A stretch of DNA of 64,000 nucleotides, taken from positions 2,914,001-2,978,000 of the forward strand of contig JBCAML010000003.1 in the NCBI GenBank assembly GCA_038503075.1, read 5' to 3'. This stretch comes from Gyromitra esculenta. Taxonomy: Eukaryota > Ascomycota > Pezizomycetes > Pezizales > Discinaceae. Positions 11,594 to 21,795 of the stretch are shown here, piece by piece. Position 1 is the first letter of the stretch. Every line of letters starts with the position of its first letter. A model generated the notes under the pieces. The model made no database searches and was not told where the DNA came from. It saw only the letters and a list, made by a program, of their open reading frames with translations. A program made the position numbers and the translations under genes.

Positions 11594-11641
11594 TACCCTG
11601 CCCTGGCCCAGCGGTCCCACAAATAGGGTATCAAAAACTAG
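11594..11641 (+). other. Helitron 3' terminus: hairpin and CTAG
   Basis: TACCCT (11594-11599) can pair with AGGGTA (11625-11630). Seven bases later the element ends in CTAG (11638-11641), followed by host T. The matching end of the right copy starts at 18752. Confidence 0.75.
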
Positions 11642-11678
11642 TTGTGAACTAAAGTCTTTGAAACCCCAAAATGATGAG

Positions 11679-12098
11679 TCTCACGGTTGAGTCCCTCGTT
11701 AAGCCCTTCAGTATCCCTGAAGGTGAGCAGTGCTACTTAATGAGGTATCAACGCGTTCAAAGAGTGCAGCGTTTCTACAGGTTCTACAATAGGTCTATCT
11801 CAAGGCGAGATAAGTGCAGCGAAGTGAACAGCGACAGCGAGGATTCTAAGATAGAATCGAGATAATATTTCCGACAAGTACAGGAGAAGGTAAACGAGAA
11901 CGTTGCTTAAGGAAAGAAAGGAAAGAGAAACAAGAGCGACCAAAATCCTTCCTTAAATACCCCGCTTTTCTGTAACATCAACAACAACCCGGCAACAACC
12001 GAAACACAAAGACATTATTCCAACGACCCAAACATAACCGAACAACAAAGAAATTATACAACCAAACCACGATTCACTCTCTAAGTCAATCCATGAAA
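11679..12098 (-). repeat. gypsy solo LTR with TSD ATGAG
   Basis: It runs TCTCACGG...CCATGAAA, with ATGAG at 11674-11678 and 12099-12103. The hairpin CTTCAG/CTGAAG is intact. It lies just outside the left Helitron's 3' end. Confidence 0.85.
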
Positions 12099-12103
12099 AT
12101 GAG

Positions 12104-12289
12104 CCATATAACTCGTAACGGGAAAAATCAGAGCAATAGATTGCGATAAGTAACAAGGAAAAACACTATTATAATTGGAATAATTGTAACTGTCCATGTA
12201 ATAGAAATTTTACAAGCAATAGATTTGTCAACGGGTTGGAAAATCCCGGCCCAGGATTCCCAGTGGGACGGGACGAAAGCCCATCCCAG
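12104..12289. other. Unassigned spacer
   Basis: Sequence between two solo LTRs of the same family in opposite orientation. It may belong to the older transposon interrupted by both. No gene is supported. Confidence 0.4.
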
Positions 12290-12694
12290 TTTCATGGATT
12301 GACTTAGGTAATGAATCGTGGTCTGGTCGCTGGTTGTATTGTTGTCTGAATGGTTGTACAATCTCTTTGTTGTTCGGTTATCTTTCGGTTATAGGTTTTA
12401 CTAAGGAAAGCGGGGTATTTAAGCGATGGATTTCGGTCGTTCTTGTTCTTTTTGTTCTTCTTTCCTTAAGCAACGTTCTCGTTTTACTTCTGCTGTATTC
12501 GTCAAATACTATCTCGGTTCTACTTCCGAACCTTCGCTGTCGCTGTGAAACATCGTCAATACTTCGCCTTGAAGTTTACTCATCGTAGAACTTGTAGAAA
12601 CATTGCACTCTTCGAACGAGTTAGGATCTCGCTTAAGTAGCACTGCTTACCTTCAGGGATACTAAAGGGCTTAATGGGAGACTGAACCGTGAGA
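12290..12694 (+). repeat. gypsy solo LTR with TSD CCCAG
   Basis: It runs TTTCATGG...CCGTGAGA, with CCCAG at 12285-12289 and 12695-12699. One stem mismatch is present in the GGATA-loop hairpin. It has a TATA-like GTATTTAAG. Confidence 0.85.
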
Positions 12695-12731
12695 CCCAGC
12701 CCTTCCCAACCGCGCAACCTAAGGTAAGGAG

Positions 12732-14522
12732 ATGAGAAACCTCGGAAGGTTTCTTCTAGTGTCAATGATGATTGCTCTGAGGACGCCAACGGCCCTTGAA
12801 AGGCCAGCATTCAAAAGAGCTCTGAGATGTATCCAAGCTTTGATTGATTTCCACTTAATGGCTCAGTACCGCAGCCACACAGAACAGACTGTTGAGTATA
12901 TGGAAGAGTATTTGAAGAGCTTCCACGATACTAAAGATATCTTTCTCGAATTCCGTAAATTGAAGTCAACTGAAGCGAGAGCAAAGCAAGCAGATAAGGA
13001 TTTAAGAACAACCCAGAAGGAGTCGCTACCGGCCTCCCAGAGTACGGCAAGAAAACGAAAGCTAGCGGCAAAGGATAGATTGGAAAGAGAAGAACAACAG
13101 CAGAATATCTACCATCAAGAGTCTCATTTTAACTTCATCAAAATGCACCTTTTGACCCACTTCACCGCACATATCAAGCAATTCGGCAATGTGCCTGCCT
13201 ACTCCACAGAAGTTAGCGAAGCTTCGCATCGAGAGCAGATTAAGGTTGGTTACCTTTCTTCCAATAAGATTGATGTGACGAAACAGATACTAGAACACCA
13301 CGCTCGCCGTCATACAATGTCCATGCGCATGGTATCTATTGGGGAAATGGCTCATGGAAGGTTGGCAGGAAGTTTGTCAGAAGAGGTGATCAATTTGTTG
13401 GAAAACGAGGAAACACCAGTCTAGCATGTGCTGGGAATGGTATCACAAACAAAACCGCCACATATATTACATGGGCATATTCACACTAAAATAACTCAGT
13501 GCTTAAAAGATGTGATGGTAGATATTGGTATTTCATGGATCGAAGTAAAGAAACGGATTAGGATGGAGTGTGATGGTTGCAGAGGGATTTCGGTTATTGA
13601 GTATAATGTCTTTGTGTTTCGGTTGTTGTCGGATGTTGGTTGTAATATGGGAAAGCGGGGTATTTAAGCAATGGATTTCGTTCATTCTTTGTCTTCTTCT
13701 TCTTCTCTCCTTAAGCAACGTTCTCGTTTACCTTCTCTTGTAATCGCTGGAATACTATCTCGGTTCTACCTCTGAACCCTTGCTGTTGCTGTTTACTTCG
13801 CTGCACTTATCTCGCCTGGAGATATTCCCCCCGTAGAACTTGTAGAAACGTTGCACTCTTCAAAACGTGTGATTACCTCGCTTAAGTAGCACTGCTCACC
13901 TTCAGGGATACTGAAGGGCTTAACGAGGGACTCAACCGTGAGATGGTAATACTAAGTGCCAACTGCTACAGAAAGTACTACGGTATAGCAACAGGAGCTT
14001 GCAGGACTCCACAAGGCTGACAGTGGACTGCCAGAAGTTGGAACTGTATCATGCAGAGTGATTCTCCCAGCTTCAGGTCCCTACGCTTTAATTTCAAGAA
14101 ACCGATGTATATACCTTACATCACCTTATTTGTACGATCGGCATCTCCTTCCGGGGGGGGGGGCAGAGAAAAATGATTGGGTATGGGTTAGGGCAGGTGA
14201 TGATACTGACTTTGGTGCCCTGTGGGGTTGTTAACCTGCCAAACTGTGGTGTCTATTTAAACTTCGGGACCCTACAACAAAAGGAACCCATCGATTAGCA
14301 CTTGTACAAATGCTTCGAGTGGAGGATGTCGAACTCCTGGAGGCCAACAGTAGCTTGGTGAAAGTTGGTCTTCGGAAGGTAAAGATTTTGGGAAATGATG
14401 AATGGGTAGTCAATGTGTCTTGGATTATGGGTATGGCACATCTCGTGCAAAATCAGGTGGATGAAGGGCATTGGTATGTAAATAGTAGAATAGATTTAGA
14501 AACATTCAATGAAATATACTAG
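12732..14522 (+). pseudogene. Plavaka-like (CACTA-related) DNA transposase C-terminal relic
   Basis: The open part 12732-13424 has the layout of the C-terminal region of fungal Plavaka transposases: a helical, Lys/Arg/Glu-rich stretch followed by HLLTHFTAHIKQFG, AYSTEVSEASHREQIK and a Y-SSNK-D motif. After a solo LTR insertion (13531-13943), a second piece at 14310-14522 ends with AHLVQ...WYVNSRIDLETFNEIY, resembling the same proteins' extreme C-terminus. Stops and frameshifts lie between the pieces, and the N-terminal catalytic part is missing. The family assignment rests on remembered motif patterns. KDZ or another large fungal DNA transposon is an alternative. Confidence 0.5.
13531..13943 (+). 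repeat. gypsy solo LTR with TSD TGGTA, inside transposase relic
   Basis: It runs TTTCATGG...CCGTGAGA, with TGGTA at 13526-13530 and 13944-13948. The hairpin is intact. Confidence 0.85.
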
Positions 14523-14699
14523 AGGTGTTGGCTGTACATGGACGTTGAATACCAACCTTCTGAAGATCATCAGTAGTTTTATAATTTACATTTGCTGAAC
14601 CAGTACAATCTATCCAGGCGATAATTGATCAAAAGACAGCAAAAACTGACCTTTGTGAGTCATATTGAAAGAAGCAAGTCGCCTAACGGGATAGTATTG

Positions 14700-15190
14700 T
14701 AAGTGAGCTTCGGGAGAGGAGACGCTTTCGAACCTAATTTTATGGATGTCTGTTTCATTGGTTAGTTAGGTACATGGGTATATGGTTGTCACGTTTTGTT
14801 TTTGTTCGTTGCACTTCCTTTTGTGTCAGTTACAATGAGTCATGCATTTGTCATCGAAGAGTCAGGACTTGGGTATATAAGCAAAGGGTCTGCCCCTCTT
14901 GTTGTACTTTTCCTTCCTCTTTCTTTAAGCAACGTCTTCCATTGTCACTTTCCTTGTATCCTACAATACAATCCTGGATTCCAGTAGTCCATCCTCACCA
15001 CTGTGATTTGGATAGCATCTGGGTCCCTCCACTACATCAATGTAGTGTATTTGTCGGAGTCACCTTAACTTCTCATAGACGTAGAGCATGTGGAATCATC
15101 GCATACTTCTCATCGCTTGAGATTGTTCAAGTAGCACTGCTTACCTTTGGGGATACCAAAGGGCTTGACAAAACCTTGCCCCTTGAGACC
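14700..15190 (+). repeat. Divergent LTR related to the gypsy family
   Basis: The order of landmarks matches the gypsy LTRs: a TATA-like GTATATAAGC near 14873, a pyrimidine stretch ending TTTAAGCAACG, AGTAGCACTGCTTACC, the hairpin CTTTGG-GGATA-CCAAAG at 15145-15161, and a terminal TTGAGA. The sequence is otherwise strongly diverged. The left border and a target duplication were not found, so coordinates are approximate. Confidence 0.55.
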
Positions 15191-15347
15191 TAATCAGGCA
15201 GATGACGGACTAGTAGAGGTCATCGGAAAGGTGAGCAGGTAGAAAGGCAATCTTCCAGGTGGCACAGGGCGGCATCAATTTCAGGGGGCGGAATGTAGCC
15301 CTTCTGGTAGACAAGCTCCATCCGGGCGGAATTTTTTTTTTGCTGAT

Positions 15348-15856
15348 GCATCTGTGCATGTACCAGCGGCCCAGAGCCATTGGCGCGGCAATAGGAAATC
15401 TATTAAGTGCAGGACACCTCACATGCAACAGTAGACTGATCAGCGCCAATTCCTGCATCCAGCATAGGCATGGCATGCAGCTGGCGGATCAAGAAGGTCT
15501 AACTGGACAGAACAACCGAGGAGTACCGGAGAGCGCCAAAGTGATTAATTGCTTAATCCTGAGGTGCCCCGCCCGCAATAGCTTGGCATGTTTTCAGGGT
15601 CTTGATGGGCCCCCAGCAGAGTAGAACAGAAAGAGGACGGCGAGCCAGCAGCACTATAAAGATAGTGCATGACCCCGCCACCTGTTGCTCTTCTTCCGAG
15701 TCTCATCAGGCAGAATACTACCGAATAGAGCCCTTAAAATTATTGAGTACCTTGCACGAAAATACTCTTAACATCTCAACCTGATTTCTAGTATTTGCAA
15801 CGGCTGTATTCCTATACCTATTCCAACTACAGAGCGGTAGGACTACCCCCATTACA
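15348..15856 (-). repeat. Ty1/copia LTR (truncated)
   Basis: Read on the minus strand it starts TGTAATGGGGG and is closely similar to the solo LTR at 32414-33150 and to 61947-62333. Homology stops near 15348, so the LTR 3' part is missing. It sits inside or directly downstream of a copia integrase remnant. Confidence 0.7.
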
Positions 15857-16692
15857 GCTTTATAGTGCGAGAAGCGTGCCATGACTTCAGCTGAGGTCTT
15901 CCCAATCAAGAAATAGACCTCCACATACCTCGTGCAGTCATCTATATAATCAATATAATAGCTATAGCCACCTATGCTGTGCTTCAGGTGTCCGCAGAGA
16001 TCAGAATGGATTAGTTCAATTGGTTTCTTTGATCTCGAAACACTTGTTTGTTCCAAACTTTACCGGTGTTTGGCCTTGATGCAAGTTTAACAGAGAGTAT
16101 CGAGCTCATCAGAGAACGATTGCATAGTTCTTCTCTAGATCATCTTCATGGATGTGTGGTTCAGATGCGCGAAGGGCCTGTGCCAAAGCTGAATCGGATT
16201 TGAGCGTCTGGAAATTGAGGAGAGGTTACGGTTATCTTGTATCGATCTGACATATTTTGGTGGGGGGAGGGATGCAAATGTAGAGTTATCTGATACCTGA
16301 CGCAGAGTTGTAGAGCAAGTCGTGACTAGTGATTCGCAAGAGGTGGAGCCAAGGGATTGCACCCGGTAAAGCCCGTAAACCTGTGGGGCCAAGAGAAAGA
16401 CAACACCATCCTTAGAGATACTGCACAGGTTGTCGGAGATTATAGTATGGAATCCCAGCTTGTCTAGTTGTGTGACAGAGAGCAGAGAATTACAAAAAGT
16501 AGGTACAAAAAGAGCTTCAATTTTTACTCCATTGATAACAATTATACAGGAACTTATGGACAGACTGCGGTAATGGCCTGATAGCTGACAGGGGTTTCTT
16601 GGCTTGGCACGTCCGGATATGGGATTTACGCTGCCAAATACGGTAATTTTCGACCCCTGTCTGCCATCCACCCATAACCACTGTCCGCCCAT
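15857..16692 (-). pseudogene. Ty1/copia pol remnant (protease region, gag-pre-integrase, integrase)
   Basis: On the minus strand, 16692-16135 carries VPTFCNSLLSVTQLDKLGF, typical of the copia protease to pre-integrase segment, and LWHRPFAHLNH of the gag-pre-integrase domain. The next piece, 16056-15857, carries IELIHSDLCG and YYIDYIDDCTRYVEVY, the start of the integrase core with its first catalytic Asp. A frameshift or stop separates the pieces, and the rest of integrase, RT and RNase H are absent. Confidence 0.75.
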
Positions 16693-17039
16693 AAGTCCCT
16701 GTACCCTGTTGGAATATAGTTACCTTATTTTGGTCACCAAGCCTAACGACGGCATCAGTGTGTTGAAGGCTTCCTTCCTGAAAGGAGAGAATATTGTAAA
16801 GGGGACTCTCCTGGAGACAAGGACTCTGGAGTGTAGCTGTGCAAATGTGTATGTGTGTATAGGATAAAGATAAATGCTACAGCAGAAAGTTGTAGCTCAC
16901 CAAACTTAATATAAATAAGGTTTCGCTTCACAGGTAACTCACTATTGCTACTATTGTTAGAAGATGAGGATTCTTTACAGGTGGCCGTGATCTTGATACT
17001 TTTATACTGGTAATCCAGACCCACGGCCTTGAACCAACC
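16693..17039. other. Unassigned, probably part of the copia relic
   Basis: No conserved motif could be recognised. Its position upstream of the protease-like region on the minus strand would fit a decayed gag, but nothing in the sequence proves this. Confidence 0.3.
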
Positions 17040-18020
17040 TGTACTTACTTCGCTCAGGTTCTACTCCAGCACGTTTGCATTCCGTCGCTGAGAGAACGCT
17101 TATCTCCGACAGCTGGTCGTACCCCATGGTTGACTCAAGCCTGAGGATTACACAGACATTCCAAGTGACAGAGCCTGCTGCTAAATACTACATCGGCAGG
17201 AGGATCCGCTTCTGCGGTTTCCTCACCTCCTTACCTTCAGCCTGGGGACCTGTCATTGCTCCAAGGTGATTGGCAGGAGTCAGGGCGACAATTCAAGCAG
17301 CCAACTTCAGGAGATTATAACTCAGCTAATACTTGTCCGATTGACTTCATCTTTTCACAGGATCTCCCTCATATACCCTCCGGGCCATATTCTGCAGGAC
17401 GGTTTGGCTTGGTGACCTGGGGGATACTTTTGCCCTCTGGGATGCGCTATTTTCACCAATGTCTCCCCTTTTCCAATAATCTGGATCAGGATGGCTTTGC
17501 TGTCACAGTGGGGCTAGTAGCACCCGATAGAACTGTCTGGAGACTTCTTCTGAGCCCTCTACATGTGTTGGCTTGTGCTGGATCGCCTGCGCCAGGCGCA
17601 GTGTGCCTGCTACCTCAGTGGTTCTTACTGGGGTAACCCCAAGTGCTATCCAATCCAACTGCCATCAGTGTCTGCAATGTTATCATCAGCTAGTCACGTA
17701 CCTAGAGTTCTTGGCCTATGGAAGAGAGTTTCCACCATCCAAATCTTGCACTGGTAGTGGTTGCCCATTGGCAGAACCCCTCCTGGTGTTACCTCTAGGT
17801 CATATGCGTCATGGGGTGGTGGTGTGGCACATGGGAGCGACCTCAGGCCATACTCCACTTCTCCAACTAAAGTAGGGTAACTGGGCCATTGTGGTTACCC
17901 TGCAAGGTAGGGTAACTGGCTCCCAGCTGTTACCCTGCAGTGCCGGGCTCCAGCTGTCCACTAAGTTCTATGACTGCACACGACTAAGATAATACTGCTC
18001 ATGACATGTAACTAATGGTA
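17040..18020 (+). repeat. Diverged LTR remnant related to the TGTAAGACC family
   Basis: Between about 17340 and 17480 it matches the LTR at 36392-37760 in blocks (CATACCCTC-GGG-CCAT, GACGGTTT-GCTTG-TG, ACTTTTGCCCTC-GGGA). Repeated GGGTAACT motifs near 17870-17930 also match. Borders were not determined. Several short open frames here are not genes. Confidence 0.5.
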
Positions 18021-18751
18021 GTACTGTTACATTGGGGTCTTCAGTTCCTACCAAAACCTCTGGAATTAATTCTCAATTGGCTCTGCATCTTCCCGTCTGT
18101 GTTCCAGCTGAAGAAAGAAGGGTTTGCTTTTGTTGCCATAGGAGGGAAAAGGAGCAGGTTGGACTGCTGGATAGTAGGTATTTACCAAAGACTCAGTTGA
18201 AGTGTGAAGCCTGCAATGAACCTCTCTGCTTAACTGGGTTGCGAAATTGTTTCTAAGAGTACCACTGTACTTTTTAGTAGTTTCCTGTATTTTTTTTGAT
18301 TTTTTTTGGCCTTGTACATAGTGACAATAGTTCGCTCAATCTTGTTGCCATGCATCAAAATCACCCACAAATCATACTACGAGCAAAGGGATACCTCACA
18401 TGTACCAAAAAGCACGGGAAAGTGATGCATATTTTGGCTGAGAAGCACCCAAACAGCACCCTAACAGCACCCAAACACCCCATTGCAACACAATGCAAAA
18501 CTCAATGTAACTGAATATTTTAATTGAGAACTTTAATTAGAAACCCTATTGGATCATATATCTACTTTTACTTAATGGAAAATGAACATATTAAGCAAAG
18601 AGAATGTGAGATCATCAATTTTCAAACAAAAATCATTGTGAGGATAAGGGACAACAAGATTTATTTTGCTTTTCTTACGAGTCTTAGAAATATGTAGCCT
18701 AACTTTCCATCCAATTTTTTTCCAACTCACAAGTTGTGTATTTGTTGAGAA
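18021..18751. other. AT-rich spacer, no feature
   Basis: Host or old-element sequence up to the right Helitron's CTAG end. No gene is supported. Confidence 0.45.
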
Positions 18752-18799
18752 CTAGTTTTTGATACCCTTTTTGTGGGACCGCTAGGCCAGGGCAGGGTA
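18752..18799 (-). other. Helitron 3' terminus, right copy
   Basis: CTAG at 18752-18755, then the TACCC/GGGTA hairpin arms near 18762-18768 and 18793-18799. Structure as in the left copy, with small substitutions in the loop. Confidence 0.7.
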
Positions 18800-19074
18800 A
18801 CTATCCTTGGCGTGTTACCCGTCCTTCGATTTTCTGTTTGCTCCAGCCACCCCTAACGAAGTCAACACCTCGCCTATACATCACCACATCTTATGCCCGC
18901 CCATCAACTCTCGATCCAAAGCTTTTCTCCTACGCCTCAAGCTCTTCTCTAACAGCCCCCGCCCGAGCAGCCTCCGCCCGAGCAGCCCCCGCCCAAGCAC
19001 TCTGGTCGAGCAGCCCACCCCAAAACCTTAACCCCACAGTTCCCACCAAACGACTCTCAGCCTGCCTGCCTACA

Positions 19075-19165
19075 ACGCTCCGCCTGCCTACCGCGCTCCG
19101 CCTGCCTACCGCGCTCCGCCTGCCTACCGCGCTCCGCCTGCCTACCGCGCTCCGCCTGCCTTCTA
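19075..19165. repeat. 18-bp tandem repeat, about 5 units
   Basis: Units of CCTGCCTACCGCGCTCCG. About two more units than in the left Helitron copy. Confidence 0.75.
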
Positions 19166-19506
19166 TTCTCTGCCTACCAACTGCTTTTATTATACTTCAA
19201 GGTTCGTTTAACGTTCTCCTGTCAGTTTCTTCGCTCGCAACCTCGTTCCTGTCCCTGTCCCTGTCCCTGTATGGCTTTGGCTTCGGCCTTGGTACTAGTT
19301 CCATTCGCGTTCTTTGTGTAGCAAGCTAGTTGAGAATTCCTATGACCGCACCAATGGTATACGTACTGTTGGTCAGGGACCTGGCTACTACAACGTCAAT
19401 TTTTGACGGTGACGCGTGGCAATACGGTCCGCCTGGGTGTAAGGCTTCCCGGCCCCACTTCTCGCTGCTCAATAAAGAGGGTAAAATTCCTGTGCACGAG
19501 GTCAAG

Positions 19507-19577
19507 GCAAAGAACCCTCTCGCAGGAGGCAAACATGCAAAAGAACCCTCGCGCAGGAGGCAAACATGCAAAAACTC
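19507..19577. repeat. About 30-bp direct repeat, 2 units
   Basis: AAGAACCCTC-CGCAGGAGGCAAACATGCAAA occurs twice in tandem, 60-130 bp upstream of the dioxygenase start. Also present in the left copy (about 10830-10905). It could be a promoter element; no function is shown. Confidence 0.55.
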
Positions 19578-19640
19578 GCTACTCATCAATACCGCATTCA
19601 ACCGTCAGCATTAAGCTGACAGGAGACCAATAGATTTAAA

Positions 19641-21194
19641 ATGCCTTTTTCCGCTTCCGCTTCCGCTTCCACAGCTCCCACTTCCACAGCTCCCGCGTCC
19701 ACAGCTCCCGCTTCCACAGCTTCCGCTTCCACCTCCGCCTCCGCTTCCGCCTCCGCTTCCTCTTCCACTGCTCCTGCTTCCGCTTCCGCCTCAGCCTCTG
19801 CTTCAACTTCCTCCACTTCTACTGCCTCCACCCCCGCTTCCACCTCTTCCACTTCTCCCGCCTCCGCCTCCACCCCCACTTCCGCTTCCGCTTCCACTTC
19901 CACTTCCACTTCCGCTTCCATAGGTTCCGCTTCCGCCTCCGCTTCCGCCTCCGCCTCAACCTCCGCTTCCAAATCCCTTTCCGCTTCCGTAGCTTCCGCT
20001 TCCGCTCTCGCCTCCGCCTCCGCTTCCAAATCCCTTTCCGCTTCCGCTTCGAATGATACACTATCCAGAATCCGTCACTTGATGGACAGCAAAGCATTCA
20101 AATACAGCAACTTCCCATATCAAATTCCTAAGGGCAGCACTGTTGAGACAGAAGTTACTACCATCTACCAGTCATGGAAAGCGATCCAAAATATTTTTGT
20201 TGTTCGCTCTCCAATTTCCTACACACTTTTGAAAGAAAGGTATCATGGAGAACAAAAGTTGATGGCAAGCATCACAGAGCACACAGAAGCCATTCATACC
20301 TTTGCATTCTACCCTTCTAGCATGGGAGATTTGGAAGTCCGTGATCAGGAAGGAGTTTTATTGGGATACAGATTCAAGCTTGCAAAATCACAGGTGCAAA
20401 CTTTGACAGAATCTGATGCATTGCTGCCTGATCGCACTACCAGGAAAAGGGGGGGAGGTGGAGATCCACTTGCACGGGGTGTATATGACACAAGGCATTA
20501 TGGTGTGTGGGCTCATTACAATAAGAGAATGATGGAGACAGCAGAGACAAAAAGGGATCAGCCTATTGCTGATAAATGGTTGAAGGAAAATCAGGAACTA
20601 TTTGAGGCAATCTCCTACGAACTGAGAATGCAAGCACCAGAACAGTGGGTGAAGTTCACGGGCCCTGTTGTTAAACATATGGCAACATACAAAACCAAAG
20701 CGGGGAAGGCATTAACACCTGCTGCAGGTGCCTGGCATGGGGTTTGTATCAATAGAGGGCAGCAAGGAGATGTATCAGCTACACATCAGGATTGGATGGA
20801 CCTGCCTACTTGTTTTAATGCAATGGCACCATATGGGACAGGATTCAAAGGTGGAGATTTGGTTTTATGGCAACTGAAAATGAAGATTCAGGTTGGCGTT
20901 GGTGAATGCTTTATGTTTTTGGGAACTCTAATTGCTCACAAGGTGACAGAGATCACAGAGGGGACAAGGAACTCTATTGATCTTTTTACTGCAAAAGGCA
21001 ATTTTGACAAACTTGATAGATACAATGAAAAGGTAGGAAATCAAAAGTACGGTAAGAGTAAAGGGAAAAAGAGAATGGAAAAAGGATTGGCAAAGAAAAA
21101 AAAGGACAGAAAGAGTCATAGAGCTGAGCTACGAGAAGCAAAGAGGGAAAGGCAAAAGGGTATGAGGCAGGAAAAGCCAAGATGTAATAATTAG
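19641..21194 (+). CDS. TET/JBP-like 2-oxoglutarate/Fe(II) dioxygenase carried by Helitron
   Basis: Single-exon gene, 517 residues. Residues 1-147 are Ser/Ala/Thr/Pro low complexity from a hexanucleotide repeat. The catalytic core follows: VCINRG, then THQDW with the iron ligands H382 and D384, then YGTGFKGGDLVL, then AHKVTEI with the distal ligand H433, and GTRNSIDLF with R443 placed to bind 2-oxoglutarate. This HxD...H...R layout, with the GG-L turn and the basic neighbourhood, is that of the fungal TET/JBP family, which oxidises 5-methylcytosine or thymine in DNA. The last 50 residues are strongly Lys/Arg-rich, suggesting nuclear and DNA binding. It is convergent with the Rep-helicase gene and lies within the element borders. 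In fungi this family is known next to KDZ transposons; a Helitron host is unusual. Substrate is inferred, and another nucleic-acid oxygenase is possible. Confidence 0.8.
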   Translation: MPFSASASASTAPTSTAPASTAPASTASASTSASASASASSSTAPASASASASASTSSTSTASTPASTSSTSPASASTPTSASASTSTSTSASIGSASASASASASTSASKSLSASVASASALASASASKSLSASASNDTLSRIRHLMDSKAFKYSNFPYQIPKGSTVETEVTTIYQSWKAIQNIFVVRSPISYTLLKERYHGEQKLMASITEHTEAIHTFAFYPSSMGDLEVRDQEGVLLGYRFKLAKSQVQTLTESDALLPDRTTRKRGGGGDPLARGVYDTRHYGVWAHYNKRMMETAETKRDQPIADKWLKENQELFEAISYELRMQAPEQWVKFTGPVVKHMATYKTKAGKALTPAAGAWHGVCINRGQQGDVSATHQDWMDLPTCFNAMAPYGTGFKGGDLVLWQLKMKIQVGVGECFMFLGTLIAHKVTEITEGTRNSIDLFTAKGNFDKLDRYNEKVGNQKYGKSKGKKRMEKGLAKKKKDRKSHRAELREAKRERQKGMRQEKPRCNN

Positions 21195-21795
21195 TGGATT
21201 TTCTTTGTATTCATGTGTGATTTACGAGTTGAGTGTCTTTACGGTATGGAATGTTAACAGGTCATTTGTGTGTTATATTGCATGGCACTAGGCAGTAAGT
21301 ACTAACCCTCTATATTTAGATGCTGTTCGAACAGGTTTACTCTACTAACGATCAAGAAAATGAATATCTTTTATGCCAGTGTTCTATATCTCCAACTACT
21401 ACTACTAATATAATTACGATTACTGTTACCAATGTTTTAGCAAGAACATCAAACAGCATTATCTGCATGGTTTTACCTTACTACAAATTTTTCAACTGCC
21501 ACATGCAGCATCCTGGCTACCACTATTTACTTCCTCGTTACTAAATACTGTTTTTCTACTTTCTTTGAGACTGTTACCTTGTTACCACCACAATCATTTT
21601 AACAGTCCCGGAACAATTTACCATTCTCTTGAGACTAATCACCCCTTAGTTTATTAAACTCTCCTGACCTTATTTTCCTCGTTACCACTAATTAGCTACA
21701 GTATAACCATCTACTTTCCACTTCTCGATCTCTTAATTTTTTTGACATCAAATATTCACGACAATTGGCACCAGCACTGAACACACTACTATGAT
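21195..21795. other. Helitron internal non-coding segment, right copy
   Basis: Counterpart of 8620-9220. Spacer between convergent genes with no supported gene. Confidence 0.5.

Larger units (their letters stand above)
1941..11641 (+). mobile_element. Helitron, left copy (degenerate), 9.7 kb
   Basis: The boundaries come from comparison with the inverted copy at 18752-28479: identity starts after host A1940 and stops after CTAG at 11638-11641, followed by host T. CTAG fits the Helitron CTRR end, and A|T insertion is the classical Helitron target. Cargo in order: a five-exon accessory gene (+), Rep-helicase (+), and a TET/JBP-like dioxygenase (-). The Rep-helicase and dioxygenase carry small indels relative to the right copy, so this copy is probably not autonomous. 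Confidence 0.88.

Noticed and set aside
18838..19329. 163-residue frame with LPTALRLPTALRLP repeats in the Helitron 3' region
   Set aside because: It is the 18-bp tandem repeat in translation. The left copy does not keep the same frame length and there is no other coding sign.
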